In this document: piece by piece, positions 41,736 to 49,886 of the stretch
Position numbering within the stretch: position 1 is the stretch's first letter
How the letters are laid out: each line of letters begins with the position of its first letter
From: JAJECS01 sp965219705
GTDB taxonomy: Bacteria > Chloroflexota > UBA11872
Assembly: GCA_965219705.1 (NCBI GenBank)
Contig: OZ244789.1
Location: forward strand, 2,542,001-2,606,000
Direction of reading: 5' to 3'
Length of the DNA: 64,000 nt
Program-made: the position numbers and the translations under genes
The notes under the pieces: model-generated
What the model saw: only the letters and a program-made list of their open reading frames with translations
The model's database searches: none
What the model was told of the DNA's origin: nothing

Positions 41736-42475
41736 GACGTAAACACCGTTCCCTCCACATAGTCGGCCTCGTCGGACGCGAGAAAGGCGAGCACACGAGC
41801 CACGCCGTCCGGATCGCGCAGCTCCTGTCGGGCGGCGTCAATCTCTTTGCGCGTCCACCCGCGGGCCTGGCCTTCGTCCTCGACGTTCGCCAGCTTGAGC
41901 GGCGTGGCGATGTTCCCCGGACACACGGTGTTGATGCGGATGGGCCGTCCCGCGAGGCGGGCCGGTGCGACGAAGCCCAGGCCATGGACGGCGGCTTTGC
42001 TTGTGCCATAGGCCACGGATGAACTGCGGCTGCTTACGCCGGCGCCCGACGCCACCAAAAGGATGGCTCCTCCGCGCTCGCCCATGGCGGCCACGGCGTG
42101 CTTGATGGCGAGGAAGGTGCCTCGCACGTTCACGTCCTGCACGCGCTGGAACACGTCGAGGTCCAGTGCGGCGATGTCGACGTACGCGCCCTGCAAGATT
42201 CCGGCGCAGGTGATGAGCACGTCCGGCGGCCCATAGCGTGAGGTTGCCGTTTGCATGAGGCGTTCGCAATCGGCCTCGCGCGTGACGTCGACGTGCACGT
42301 AGGCGGCGGACAGACCCAGGCCGGTGAGGTCACGAACCAAGGCGGCGCCTCCGGCGTCGTCCACGTCCGCAATCACGACACGGGCTCCGCGCGCGGCGCA
42401 TAGCCGCGCGGTTGCGCCGCCGATGCCCGACGCGCCGCCGGTGATGACGATCACCCGCCCCGAAAGCGCCGTCAC
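41732..42475 (-). CDS. Short-chain dehydrogenase/reductase
   Basis: NAD(P)-dependent SDR of 247 residues. TGGASGIGGATARLC is the cofactor loop, with IADVD at the end of strand 2 favouring NAD. NVRGTFLAIKHAV follows, and catalytic Ser and Tyr-x3-Lys lie in LLVASGAG ... VAYGTSKAAVHG. The GTG overlaps the isomerase stop and its stop overlaps the DHDPS-like ATG, so it is the middle gene of a tight three-gene operon. It is probably a sugar or aldonate dehydrogenase; substrate not readable. Confidence 0.9.
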   Translation of the reverse strand: MTALSGRVIVITGGASGIGGATARLCAARGARVVIADVDDAGGAALVRDLTGLGLSAAYVHVDVTREADCERLMQTATSRYGPPDVLITCAGILQGAYVDIAALDLDVFQRVQDVNVRGTFLAIKHAVAAMGERGGAILLVASGAGVSSRSSSVAYGTSKAAVHGLGFVAPARLAGRPIRINTVCPGNIATPLKLANVEDEGQARGWTRKEIDAARQELRDPDGVARVLAFLASDEADYVEGTVFTS

Positions 42476-43368
42476 GGCGCGGCGTCCCAGGCCAGGCCGG
42501 CGCGGGTCATGGCGGTGTCGAGGGCCAGCTTGGCGGGTTTGAGCTGGTCAAGCGTGAGGTGCTCCAGCAGCACCCATGCCTGCGGTTGCGCGGCGTGGAG
42601 CCGCCGCAGCCAACGCGCGTGGTCGACCACCCCTTGACCCGGCGTTACCTCGTCGATGTGCAGCACGAGTTCCTCGCGAACGGTGAAGTCCTTCCAGTGT
42701 GCAGCCATGATGCGGCCCCGTGCACCGTCAAGGAGGCGGTCAAGCACGTCGTCGGGCCGCCACGCTTGCCAGATGCTGCCGATGAAGTTCACCGGATCGA
42801 GGTTGAAGCTGAGCGCGGGCGAATCGATGGCGTCGAGTATCGCCCTTACGCGCTCGGGTCGATCGATCGTCGACAGCACGTGTCCCTCGAACGCCAGTAC
42901 AACGCCAATGTCCTCGGCGGCACTGGCGGCGGCGCGCAGGCTGTCGAGCGCGCGGTCGAAGGTGGCGTCCAGATGGTGCTCCGGGTGGGGGAACCAGGGG
43001 CCGCGCGGATTGAGCCCGCCCGGCCGGACGTAGCAGGTGCGCGCACTAAGGGCATTCGTGGCCTGCATGTGTGCGATCAACTCGTCGATCCCGCGGCGGC
43101 GATCCGCCGCGCTCCGACCGACAAGCGAGCCATACGCGCCGTTGGCTTGGGCGATTGTGAGGCCGGCGTCGGCCACGATGGTCCGCGCGCGCTGCAGGTC
43201 GTCGCGACTGGCCTCGCCGGGCGCGCCGAGCGTGACGCTCACGCCCTGAAATCCCAGCGCGGCAAGGTGGCCCACGTCGGCGGGCGAAATGTCCGCCGGA
43301 CGCGCCGGCAGCGCTCCGGCCGCGCCGATCAGCATGTCTGAATAGCCCCTTGCGATGCGCACGGTCAT
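42472..43368 (-). CDS. Xylose isomerase-like TIM-barrel protein A
   Basis: Sugar phosphate isomerase/epimerase family, 298 residues, AP endonuclease 2-type barrel. Metal ligands expected at strand ends are seen in LAFEGHVLSTIDRPE, LSFNLDPVNFIG and AAHWKDFTVREE, followed by GQGVVDHARWLRRL and WVLLEHLTLDQ. The frame extends to 43440; the ATG at 43368 leaves a 104-bp divergent spacer. First gene of an isomerase-SDR-aldolase operon. Substrate unknown. Confidence 0.85.
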   Translation of the reverse strand: MTVRIARGYSDMLIGAAGALPARPADISPADVGHLAALGFQGVSVTLGAPGEASRDDLQRARTIVADAGLTIAQANGAYGSLVGRSAADRRRGIDELIAHMQATNALSARTCYVRPGGLNPRGPWFPHPEHHLDATFDRALDSLRAAASAAEDIGVVLAFEGHVLSTIDRPERVRAILDAIDSPALSFNLDPVNFIGSIWQAWRPDDVLDRLLDGARGRIMAAHWKDFTVREELVLHIDEVTPGQGVVDHARWLRRLHAAQPQAWVLLEHLTLDQLKPAKLALDTAMTRAGLAWDAAP

Positions 43369-43472
43369 CGTACGGCTTGCGCGCCTACCCACTCTTGCGG
43401 CGGCTGAAGGGCTGCCGGGCGGGCGATTCCCGTGTGCCACACTCGGCGAGCTTGCTTCAGGAGTGCTGCCCC

Positions 43473-44258
43473 TTGTCGTCTCCAGCCCCTCCCCCTGATT
43501 GGCATTCCCAGCCGTTCCGCAAGCTCGTCACGCTTGGCGAGAGCACGACCGCTGGAGGGTGGAGTTCCGTGCGCGAACGCAGCTGGCCCCACGTGCTGGC
43601 CGCGCTGATCTCGGATTTCCAGGATGAGCCCGTCGAGCTGGTGAACACCGGCATTGGCGCAAATGTCATCTCGACGCGCGCGCCCTGCTACTCCTATTCG
43701 GGCAAGCCGGCGGCCAACGAGCGCGTGCAGAAGCATGTGATCGATCACGATCCCGACTTGCTGGTGATCTCCTACGGTCTGAATGACGCTCGCGGCGGCA
43801 CGCCGGCCGAGATGTTCCGCGATGAGATGACGGGGGTGATCGATCAGGTGCGGGCGGGGTGCGATCCGCTGATCGTGCTGCTCGGGCCTTACTACATGAC
43901 GGATTTCGGCCTGGGGGAGCACTTTCAGGAAGGCAGTCACGAGGTGTTTGAGACCTACAACCTCGTCACCGAACAGGTCGCCCGGGCCACCAATTGCCTG
44001 TTCAGCGATGTCTACAACGCCTATGGCGGCGCGCCGTGGATGGTGCACTACGACGGCGTGCACGCCAACGACCTGGGGCACCGGCTGGTTGCGCACACCA
44101 TCTTCCAGACGCTGGCTCAGAATTGCACCGGGCTGGCCATCCGCACCAAGCGATTGGAGCACACCGGCGAGCGCTGGCGCGATGAATCCACGCTGATGGC
44201 GGACTACGGATATCAGGGTCGGCGGGCCATGCCTGTCGATCCCGACGACGATGCCTAG
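43473..44258 (+). CDS. SGNH/GDSL-family hydrolase
   Basis: Esterase-fold hydrolase of about 261 residues without a signal peptide. Block I reads LVTLGESTTAGGW, with the nucleophile Ser in GES rather than GDS. Block III is ISYGLNDARGG (Asn), and block V is HYDGVHANDLGHRLVA, giving the Asp-x2-His pair. The TTG at 43473 has AGGAG nine bases upstream and is preferred over the longer frame from 43350. It overlaps the next gene by 8 bp. It could remove an acyl group from, or open a lactone of, the substrate handled downstream. Confidence 0.82.
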   Translation: MSSPAPPPDWHSQPFRKLVTLGESTTAGGWSSVRERSWPHVLAALISDFQDEPVELVNTGIGANVISTRAPCYSYSGKPAANERVQKHVIDHDPDLLVISYGLNDARGGTPAEMFRDEMTGVIDQVRAGCDPLIVLLGPYYMTDFGLGEHFQEGSHEVFETYNLVTEQVARATNCLFSDVYNAYGGAPWMVHYDGVHANDLGHRLVAHTIFQTLAQNCTGLAIRTKRLEHTGERWRDESTLMADYGYQGRRAMPVDPDDDA

Positions 44259-45150
44259 CGCTGGGTCGCGTTTGCGGGGCGTATTCCCCGTCTTGCAGTC
44301 GCCCTTCGACGACGCGGACCGCCTGGATCTCGACGCGCTGGCCGCTGAAGTCAAGTTCTGCCGGCGGGCGGGCGTCCACGGTGTGGTGTATCCCGCGATT
44401 GCCAGCGAGTTCCAATACCTGACGGACGGCGAGCGCCGCGCCGCGGTCGAGGCGGTGGTCGGCGCGGCCGCCGGCGCCGTTCCGGTCGTGGCCGGTGTGG
44501 CGGCGGCCAGCGGCGCGCAGGCGGTCGTATATGCCGAGCACGCCGCGCGTGCCGGCGCAAGCGCCGTCATGGCGCTGCCGCCGATCATCTCACCGGGGCG
44601 GGCGGACGAGTTGCGGGCCTACTACGCCGGGATCGCGGAGGCCGCCGGGCTGCCGCTGTTCGTGCAGCATTCCCAGGCGGGGATGGACGCCCCGTTTCTC
44701 GCGGGCCTGGTTCGCGACATCGAGTCCGTGCACTACATCAAAGAGGAAATGCACCCGAGCGCGCACTACATCAGCGGCGTGCTGGACGCACTGCCGGAAG
44801 GCTCGGTGGGCGTATTTGGGGGCTTCTACGGCCGCTGGATGCTTTCGGAGCTGGCGCGCGGCGCGACGGGATTCATGCCCGCGACGGATACCGTCGACGT
44901 GCACGTGCAGGTGTGGGATGCCTGGCAGCGCGGCGACGCCGCGGGCGCGCGCGACATATTCAATCGCCTGTTGCCCCTCATCAATCTGTCGGTGCTGCTG
45001 GAAACGCCGTTGCTGAAGGAAGTGCTGGTCCGGCGGGGCGTCTTCCCGTCGGCGCGCATGCGGCAACCGGGCGCGCTCCAGCTCGACGACGGCGATCGCG
45101 CGGAACTCGACGCGATCCTGGAAAACTTGCAGCCGCTGCTGCGCGCCTGA
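44251..45150 (+). CDS. DHDPS/NAL-family aldolase B
   Basis: Second DHDPS-family barrel, 299 residues, clearly diverged from the copy at 40812. GVFPVLQSPFDDADRLD opens the protein, GVVYPAIASEFQYLT and GVHGVVYPA mark the pyruvate site, LPLFVQHSQAGMD takes the place of the YN segment, and HYIKEEMHPSAHY has the Schiff-base Lys. It overlaps the SGNH hydrolase gene by 8 bp and is followed by an enolase-superfamily gene after 53 bp. That order suits a dehydratase-then-aldolase sugar-acid route. Confidence 0.85.
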   Translation: MPSAGSRLRGVFPVLQSPFDDADRLDLDALAAEVKFCRRAGVHGVVYPAIASEFQYLTDGERRAAVEAVVGAAAGAVPVVAGVAAASGAQAVVYAEHAARAGASAVMALPPIISPGRADELRAYYAGIAEAAGLPLFVQHSQAGMDAPFLAGLVRDIESVHYIKEEMHPSAHYISGVLDALPEGSVGVFGGFYGRWMLSELARGATGFMPATDTVDVHVQVWDAWQRGDAAGARDIFNRLLPLINLSVLLETPLLKEVLVRRGVFPSARMRQPGALQLDDGDRAELDAILENLQPLLRA

Positions 45151-45203
45151 CGCCGGCCGCGGGCATCGGTCACAATACGCCGCCCCCCGCGAGGGACCTT
45201 GCC

Positions 45204-46313
45204 ATGAAGATCACCGCTGTCCAGGCCATCGTTCTCCGACTGCCCGATATCAACACCGCCGCCGACGGCACGCAGGACACCTGCCTGATCCGCATCGAGA
45301 CCGACGCCGGGATCACCGGCTGGGGCGAGGTGGATTCGGCGCCGACTGTGGTGCGGGCGGCCATCGAGGCGCCGCTGTCGAACGGCATCACGCGCGGCAT
45401 AGCGAGCGCGCTGGAGGACGCCGACCCGCTGGCCATCGACGCCTGCATGCAGCGCATCTACGACCTGACGCAGTACTTCACCCGCTACGGCGCCGGCGCC
45501 CACGCGGTCGCCGGGGTCAACATCGCCCTCTGGGACATCGCGGGCAAGGCCTACGGTCAGCCGATCTACCGGCTGTTCGGCGCGGACCAGCGCCAGGTGC
45601 GCGCCTACGCGTCGGTGCTGTTCCAGGAAACGCCGGAGGCGACCTACGAGCTGGCGGCGCGCCTGGCCGACCGCGGATTTACCGCGGCCAAGTTTGGCTG
45701 GGGTCCCATGGGGCAGAGCGAAGCCAACGACATCGCCCTCGTGCGCGAGGCTCGACGGGGTTTGGGCGAAGACGTGGATCTGATGGTCGACGCGGGCCAG
45801 CCCTGGGACTGGCGCACAGCCCTGCGCCGCTCGCGGCAGTTCGCCGAGTTTCGCCCGTTCTGGCTGGAGGAGCCGCTGCACCCCGAAGACGTCGCCGGGT
45901 ACTCGAAGCTCACCGCCGTGAGCGAGATTCCCATTGCCGGCGGAGAGTCGGAGTCCCGGCTGATCGATTTTGAGGAGTTGATCGTGGTGGGCGGGTTGGA
46001 CTGGGTGCAGGCCGACCCCGGCCGTTGCGGTCTCTCGACCATGGTCGACGTAGGACGGCTTGCCGCCCGTCACCAGCGCCGGTTCGTGAACCACACGTTC
46101 AAGACCGGCGTCTCGATCGCGGCGTCATTGCACGTGCTGGCGGCCGTGCCGAACACGCAGGTGCTGGAATATGCGATGACCGAGTCACCGATCCGGCACG
46201 AACTGACCTACGAGAACTTCGAGCTCGACGCCGGCTGGGTCGGCCCGTCCGACGCGCCTGGGCTTGGGGTAACGATCAACGAGGCGACGCTCGAGCGCTA
46301 CGGGGTGGCCTAG
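45204..46313 (+). CDS. Enolase-superfamily (mandelate racemase-like) dehydratase
   Basis: Mandelate racemase/muconate lactonizing-type enzyme of 369 residues. Metal ligands are in DLMVDAGQ, FWLEEPLHP and IAGGESESR. The His-Asp dyad appears in VQADPGRCG and FVNHTFKTG. The second-strand base is AAKFGWG, so only the first Lys of a KxK pair is seen. This layout fits acid-sugar dehydratases of the MR subgroup. GAGGGA lies seven bases before the ATG; the frame stays open upstream in the shadow of the aldolase gene. Specific substrate (for example a hexonate) cannot be assigned. Confidence 0.88.
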   Translation: MKITAVQAIVLRLPDINTAADGTQDTCLIRIETDAGITGWGEVDSAPTVVRAAIEAPLSNGITRGIASALEDADPLAIDACMQRIYDLTQYFTRYGAGAHAVAGVNIALWDIAGKAYGQPIYRLFGADQRQVRAYASVLFQETPEATYELAARLADRGFTAAKFGWGPMGQSEANDIALVREARRGLGEDVDLMVDAGQPWDWRTALRRSRQFAEFRPFWLEEPLHPEDVAGYSKLTAVSEIPIAGGESESRLIDFEELIVVGGLDWVQADPGRCGLSTMVDVGRLAARHQRRFVNHTFKTGVSIAASLHVLAAVPNTQVLEYAMTESPIRHELTYENFELDAGWVGPSDAPGLGVTINEATLERYGVA

Positions 46314-47104
46314 CCTTCGGCGAGCAGTTGCCGCAGATAGGCGATTTCGTGGGCCGCGGTTTCTTCCCAGGGATGGTGGTGGGCGTGCTCGACGCTGATC
46401 CAGCCGTCGAAGCCTTCCTCGCGCAGGATGCTTAGATAGCGCCTGAAGTCCAGGTCGCCGGCGTCCAGGAAGGTGAGCTGGCCCCAGGTGGTCTCGGTGG
46501 CGCCGATCCAGTTGTGCGCCTGGACCTGGTCGACGTAGCGCCCGAGGTGCCGCGCGCTCTCCTCGGGCGTCTCGCCGACAAGCGGCGTTTGGATGGCGAC
46601 GCGGAGGTTGGGGCGGTCCACCAACTCCAGGAGCCGGATCGTGGTCGGGCTTGTATCGCTGAGGCACGGTCCGCTGTGGATTACCTGGTGCGTTTCGAGC
46701 AGGAGCGTCACGTCTGATGCCGCCGCCATGTCGCAGGCTTCCTGGAGGCCCTTGACGCAGCGAGCCCACATGGCGTCGTCGGCCTCTGCGCTTGGCGTGA
46801 CGCCGGTGTAGGCGCGCACGTATGGGGCGCCCAGGGTTTCGGCGTAGCCGACGAAGGTGTCGGCCTCGCGCAGGGAGGCCGCGGCGGACGCCTCGCTGGT
46901 CGTGAAGTCGAAATAGGGGCACACCTGGACGATCTGCAACTCCTGCTTGGCGCAGGCGTCCCGCACCCAGGCGAGGTCGGCCGTGTCGAGGTATTGCTTC
47001 CAGAGATCGATGCCGTCGTAGCCGAGGCCGCCGGCGACCTCGATGCAGCGCTCGGCCACGTCTTGGGTCCCGCCGTAGCCCATCATCGCCAGGGATACCT
47101 GCAT
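46310..47104 (-). CDS. Xylose isomerase-like TIM-barrel protein B
   Basis: Sugar phosphate isomerase/epimerase family, 264 residues. GYDGIDLWKQYLDTADLAWV, LLLETHQVIHSG, AHNWIG and GWISVEHAHHHPWEE provide the Glu and His ligands typical of these barrels. It converges with the enolase-superfamily gene with a 4-bp overlap, so it belongs to a separate transcript. Upstream lies a 384-bp repeat-bearing spacer. It probably acts on the same class of sugars as its neighbours. Confidence 0.85.
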   Translation of the reverse strand: MQVSLAMMGYGGTQDVAERCIEVAGGLGYDGIDLWKQYLDTADLAWVRDACAKQELQIVQVCPYFDFTTSEASAAASLREADTFVGYAETLGAPYVRAYTGVTPSAEADDAMWARCVKGLQEACDMAAASDVTLLLETHQVIHSGPCLSDTSPTTIRLLELVDRPNLRVAIQTPLVGETPEESARHLGRYVDQVQAHNWIGATETTWGQLTFLDAGDLDFRRYLSILREEGFDGWISVEHAHHHPWEETAAHEIAYLRQLLAEG

Positions 47105-47488
47105 GCGGGGGTCCTAGGTGCGCGCGGTCGGGAGCAGTTTAGGAAAGGACTGGACAAGCCTGCGCGATGTGGTGGCCTGCCACCGTTCGTGGGGGGTGGC
47201 CGAACGGCCCAACGGCCCAACCTGGAACACCGGCTGCTGATTCCCTTCCCAGCCTTCCCCTCGCAAGGAAATACTCGCAACGCCAGGTAGGGGCGGTTCG
47301 CGAACCGCCCCTACTTGTGGGTGGACAGATTTAACGGCCGCTGGATTCCGGCGTGCGCCGGAATGACGGAGAGGTAAAGCACAGGTCTCCTTCATGGGTG
47401 AAGGGACCCAATCGGGGATTGCCTGGGAGATACGAGCTACCGGCTGTCGCGCTATTGTCACGTCGGCGGCTAGCTGAGGGGCATCCAC
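47105..47488. other. Spacer with composite palindromic repeat
   Basis: This is a 384-base stretch between a minus-strand isomerase and a plus-strand aldo/keto reductase, so it must hold two divergent promoters. No gene is visible. It contains the composite repeat at 47290-47370. GAGGGG at about 47476 is the ribosome binding site of the reductase. Confidence 0.5.
47290..47370. repeat. Composite palindromic repeat, copy 1
   Basis: GGGGCGGTTCGCGAACCGCCCC (22-bp perfect palindrome, 47290-47311) is followed after about 30 bases by GGATTCCGGCGTGCGCCGGAATGACGG (47343-47369). The linker carries GTGGGT and CGGCCGCT, which are also found in copy 2 at 48602. The two copies have the same order and orientation and flank the aldo/keto reductase gene. 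Confidence 0.8.
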
Positions 47489-48460
47489 GTGGAGTATCGA
47501 CGGCTGGGCAAGACCGGGCTCGAGGTGTCGGTCGTGGGCATGGGCTGTTGGGGTCTCAGCGGCGGGTTGGGACCCGTGTCGCAGGCGCAGGCAAACGCGA
47601 CGGTGCACGCGGCCATCGACGCGGGCGTGACGCTGTTCGACACCGCCGACGCCTATGGGCCGCGTCTGAGCGAGCCGATGCTCGGCAAGGCGCTGCGCGG
47701 CGTTCGCGACCAAGTGCTCATCGCGACCAAGGTGGGCCAAGTCGGCTGGAACACGGGGCACTTGCTCAGCTACGAGTCGGTTGAGCACATCCATACCTGT
47801 TGCGACGCCAGCCTCTACCGCCTGGGCACAGACGTTATCGACATCTACCAGTGCCACCAGCCCAATCCGGCGCACCCGGAGGTGTTGGTGGAGGCCTTCG
47901 AGCACCTGCTCCAGGCGGGCAAGATCCGGGCCTACGGCGTTTCGACGGACGATCCCGAGGTGCTCCGCGCGTTTGACGAGCGCGGGGGCAACGGCGTGTG
48001 CCAGCTCGGATACAGCGCGCTCAACCGTGCCGCGGAGCGCGAGTTGCTGCCGCTCTGCGCCGAGCGGGACATCGGGACGCTGGTGCGCGTGCCGCTGGAG
48101 CGCGGCATTCTCACCGGGAAGTTCGACCGAAATACCGTGTTCGACGACATGAACCGATCCGCCTGGAACGAGGCCGCGCGGGCCGAATTTCTCGCGCAAT
48201 TGGACGCTGTCGACCAATTGCGGCCGTTGGCGAATGCGCGGCGAAGCCTGACGCAGGTTTCGTTGGCCTATCTGCTGGCGCACCCGGCGGTGACGTCGGT
48301 GATTCCGGGCATGAAGACGCCCGAGCAGGCGCGCGGCAACGCCGCCGCGGCGGACGTGGCGTTGACGGCGGACGAGCTCCAGTTGATTCGCGACATCCCC
48401 GAGGCCGTCACGGTGCCGCTGGGCGCTTCCGGAAAGCCAATCGACAGGTCGCCGACGTAG
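47489..48460 (+). CDS. Aldo/keto reductase
   Basis: NADP-dependent oxidoreductase of 323 residues. Catalytic tetrad: Asp in FDTADAYG, Tyr in the same motif, Lys in LIATKVGQVG and His in IYQCHQPNP. NKCKEGPG-like cofactor loops are replaced by GMKTPEQARGNAAAA at the C-terminus, typical of the family. It starts at GTG 47489 with GAGGGG seven bases before. The gene is single and bracketed on both sides by copies of one composite repeat. It is likely to act on a sugar aldehyde or lactol given the region. Confidence 0.9.
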   Translation: MEYRRLGKTGLEVSVVGMGCWGLSGGLGPVSQAQANATVHAAIDAGVTLFDTADAYGPRLSEPMLGKALRGVRDQVLIATKVGQVGWNTGHLLSYESVEHIHTCCDASLYRLGTDVIDIYQCHQPNPAHPEVLVEAFEHLLQAGKIRAYGVSTDDPEVLRAFDERGGNGVCQLGYSALNRAAERELLPLCAERDIGTLVRVPLERGILTGKFDRNTVFDDMNRSAWNEAARAEFLAQLDAVDQLRPLANARRSLTQVSLAYLLAHPAVTSVIPGMKTPEQARGNAAAADVALTADELQLIRDIPEAVTVPLGASGKPIDRSPT

Positions 48461-48766
48461 ATCCAGCCGCGAGTAGCCCCTTAGTAACAGCGGCGCCGGC
48501 GGCCCTTCGTGAGTTTCGGCCGAACGGTCCCACCTAGGGCCTTAGCCGCTGCCCCCCGTTCCGAACTTCCCCCTGCTAGGAGACCTCGAAGAAATGATGT
48601 AGGGGCGGTTCGCGAACCGCCCTTGCGCGTGGGTCAACACGGTCAGCGGCCGCTAGATTCCCGCCTACGCGGGAATGACGAAGGGGCTACGCAAAGAGCC
48701 CCTGCAAGCGGGATGGGCTTCAACCGGACGATTCCGAGCGCCGGTAGCAGCGCAGAGGGCCGACGG
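48461..48766. other. Spacer with second composite repeat
   Basis: This is a 306-base stretch between two convergent genes. No credible coding frame was found. It holds composite repeat copy 2 (48602-48680); the two palindromes could also serve as terminators for the converging transcripts. Confidence 0.5.
48602..48680. repeat. Composite palindromic repeat, copy 2
   Basis: GGGGCGGTTCGCGAACCGCCC (48602-48622) is linked by a segment with GTGGGT and CGGCCGCT to TAGATTCCCGCCTACGCGGGAATGACG (48654-48680). It is the same order, orientation and spacing as copy 1, about 1.3 kb away, with diverged loops but compensating stem changes. Confidence 0.8.
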
Positions 48767-49693
48767 TCAGGCGGCCTCGAGGTGCAGCATGGCGGTGGCG
48801 TCCCGCACGGTGCAGACGGCCACCGGCTCCGGCTTTGAGCGCGCGTGCGCCAGCAACGCCGGCAGGGCGCGGTTGGCGGGATCGTGCAGGTAGTGGGTAT
48901 AGGGATGCCAGGTCGGCACCCACAGCAGGCCGTGGTCGTAGGCATGGTCGAGCGCGGCAAGGTTGTAGGCAATCCAGTCGTCCAGGGCCGCGGCGTCGGT
49001 CCAGGGACAGGTCCAGCCGTCCGGCACGGGCAGGTGACCCTCGGAGAGGCGCCACGCTTCCATCGCGTCGTTGTCTCGGTTGCGCTCGAAGTCGAAGAAC
49101 AGGCGGTCCATCCAGCCCTGGATCGGAAGCTCGATCAGGCCGGTCGGATAGACGTAGGGCTGGAGGCGGGACGGCGCCGCCACGTCGTGCTCCCACCCAT
49201 ACTTGCCCATCGTCGATTCCATGTGGCTGCTGACCCAGCGAAAGCCGCTGTCGAGGATGGTCTGCTGGTTGGGCAGGAGTCGATCCAGACCGCCGGGCAG
49301 CCCGCCCGGACCGCGCAGCACGGTTGACTGAACGCCCAGCCGGGCTTCGAGTTCGCGGTTTGCCGTCGTCAGCTCCCACCCGAGCTGCGCCGGGTCCGAA
49401 TGCGAGAGCAGCATATGGCTGTAGGTGTGGTTATCGATCACGTGGCCGCGGCGCAGAATCTCCCGCAGGTAGTCGATGTCGGGTTCTTCCAGGCCGTTGG
49501 CTACGTAGAAGAAATGCAGCTGCACGCCGAAGGCTTCGGCCGTGGTACAGAGCCGCAACGTGTAGTCACGCAGCGGCCGCATGATGCGGCCGTGATTGAT
49601 GAGCACGGGGGAGTAGCCGGCGCACATTTCGAGGTCGTAGCTCAGCGCCACCGCGCAGCGCGCGCCTTCGGGCAACTCCACGCGAACCTGCAT
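48767..49693 (-). CDS. Polysaccharide deacetylase-family protein
   Basis: NodB-homology (CE4) protein of 308 residues. The first motif is VALSYDLEMC, with Asp but not the usual DDG. The zinc pair is HVIDNHTYSHMLL (HxxxH). RGPGGLPGG matches motif 3, and WHPYTHYL near the C-terminus is typical of allantoinase/PuuE-like deacetylases. No signal peptide, so it is cytosolic. The open frame runs to 50083, but the Met at 49693 with GGAG upstream begins the barrel. Such cytosolic members often act on small amides rather than polymers. Substrate unknown. Confidence 0.82.
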   Translation of the reverse strand: MQVRVELPEGARCAVALSYDLEMCAGYSPVLINHGRIMRPLRDYTLRLCTTAEAFGVQLHFFYVANGLEEPDIDYLREILRRGHVIDNHTYSHMLLSHSDPAQLGWELTTANRELEARLGVQSTVLRGPGGLPGGLDRLLPNQQTILDSGFRWVSSHMESTMGKYGWEHDVAAPSRLQPYVYPTGLIELPIQGWMDRLFFDFERNRDNDAMEAWRLSEGHLPVPDGWTCPWTDAAALDDWIAYNLAALDHAYDHGLLWVPTWHPYTHYLHDPANRALPALLAHARSKPEPVAVCTVRDATAMLHLEAA

Positions 49694-49756
49694 CTCGGTC
49701 TCCGGGGACCTGGCGTCTCTGGAAGGTACCCCGTTGGGCGGTTCGGCGCCTGCACA

Positions 49757-49807
49757 TTCGTGGTTCGACAGAGCCTGTACTGAGCCTGTCGAAGGGCTCA
49801 CCACGAA
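49757..49807. repeat. Three-tier inverted repeat
   Basis: TTCGTGGT (49757-49764) pairs with ACCACGAA (49800-49807), and TCGACA pairs with TGTCGA inside it. GAGCC/GGCTC segments are further symmetric. The whole 51 bases can fold as one cruciform. It lies between the divergent deacetylase and creatininase-family genes. It resembles widespread interspersed repeats with GAGCCTGTCGAAGGGCTC cores, from memory. Confidence 0.65.
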
Positions 49808-49886
49808 CGGCCGGTGGGTTCGGGAGACGCGAGTGTCCGACGCGCACTGCGTACTATGAACCGCTTCCCGCTTCCGAGGATTGAAC

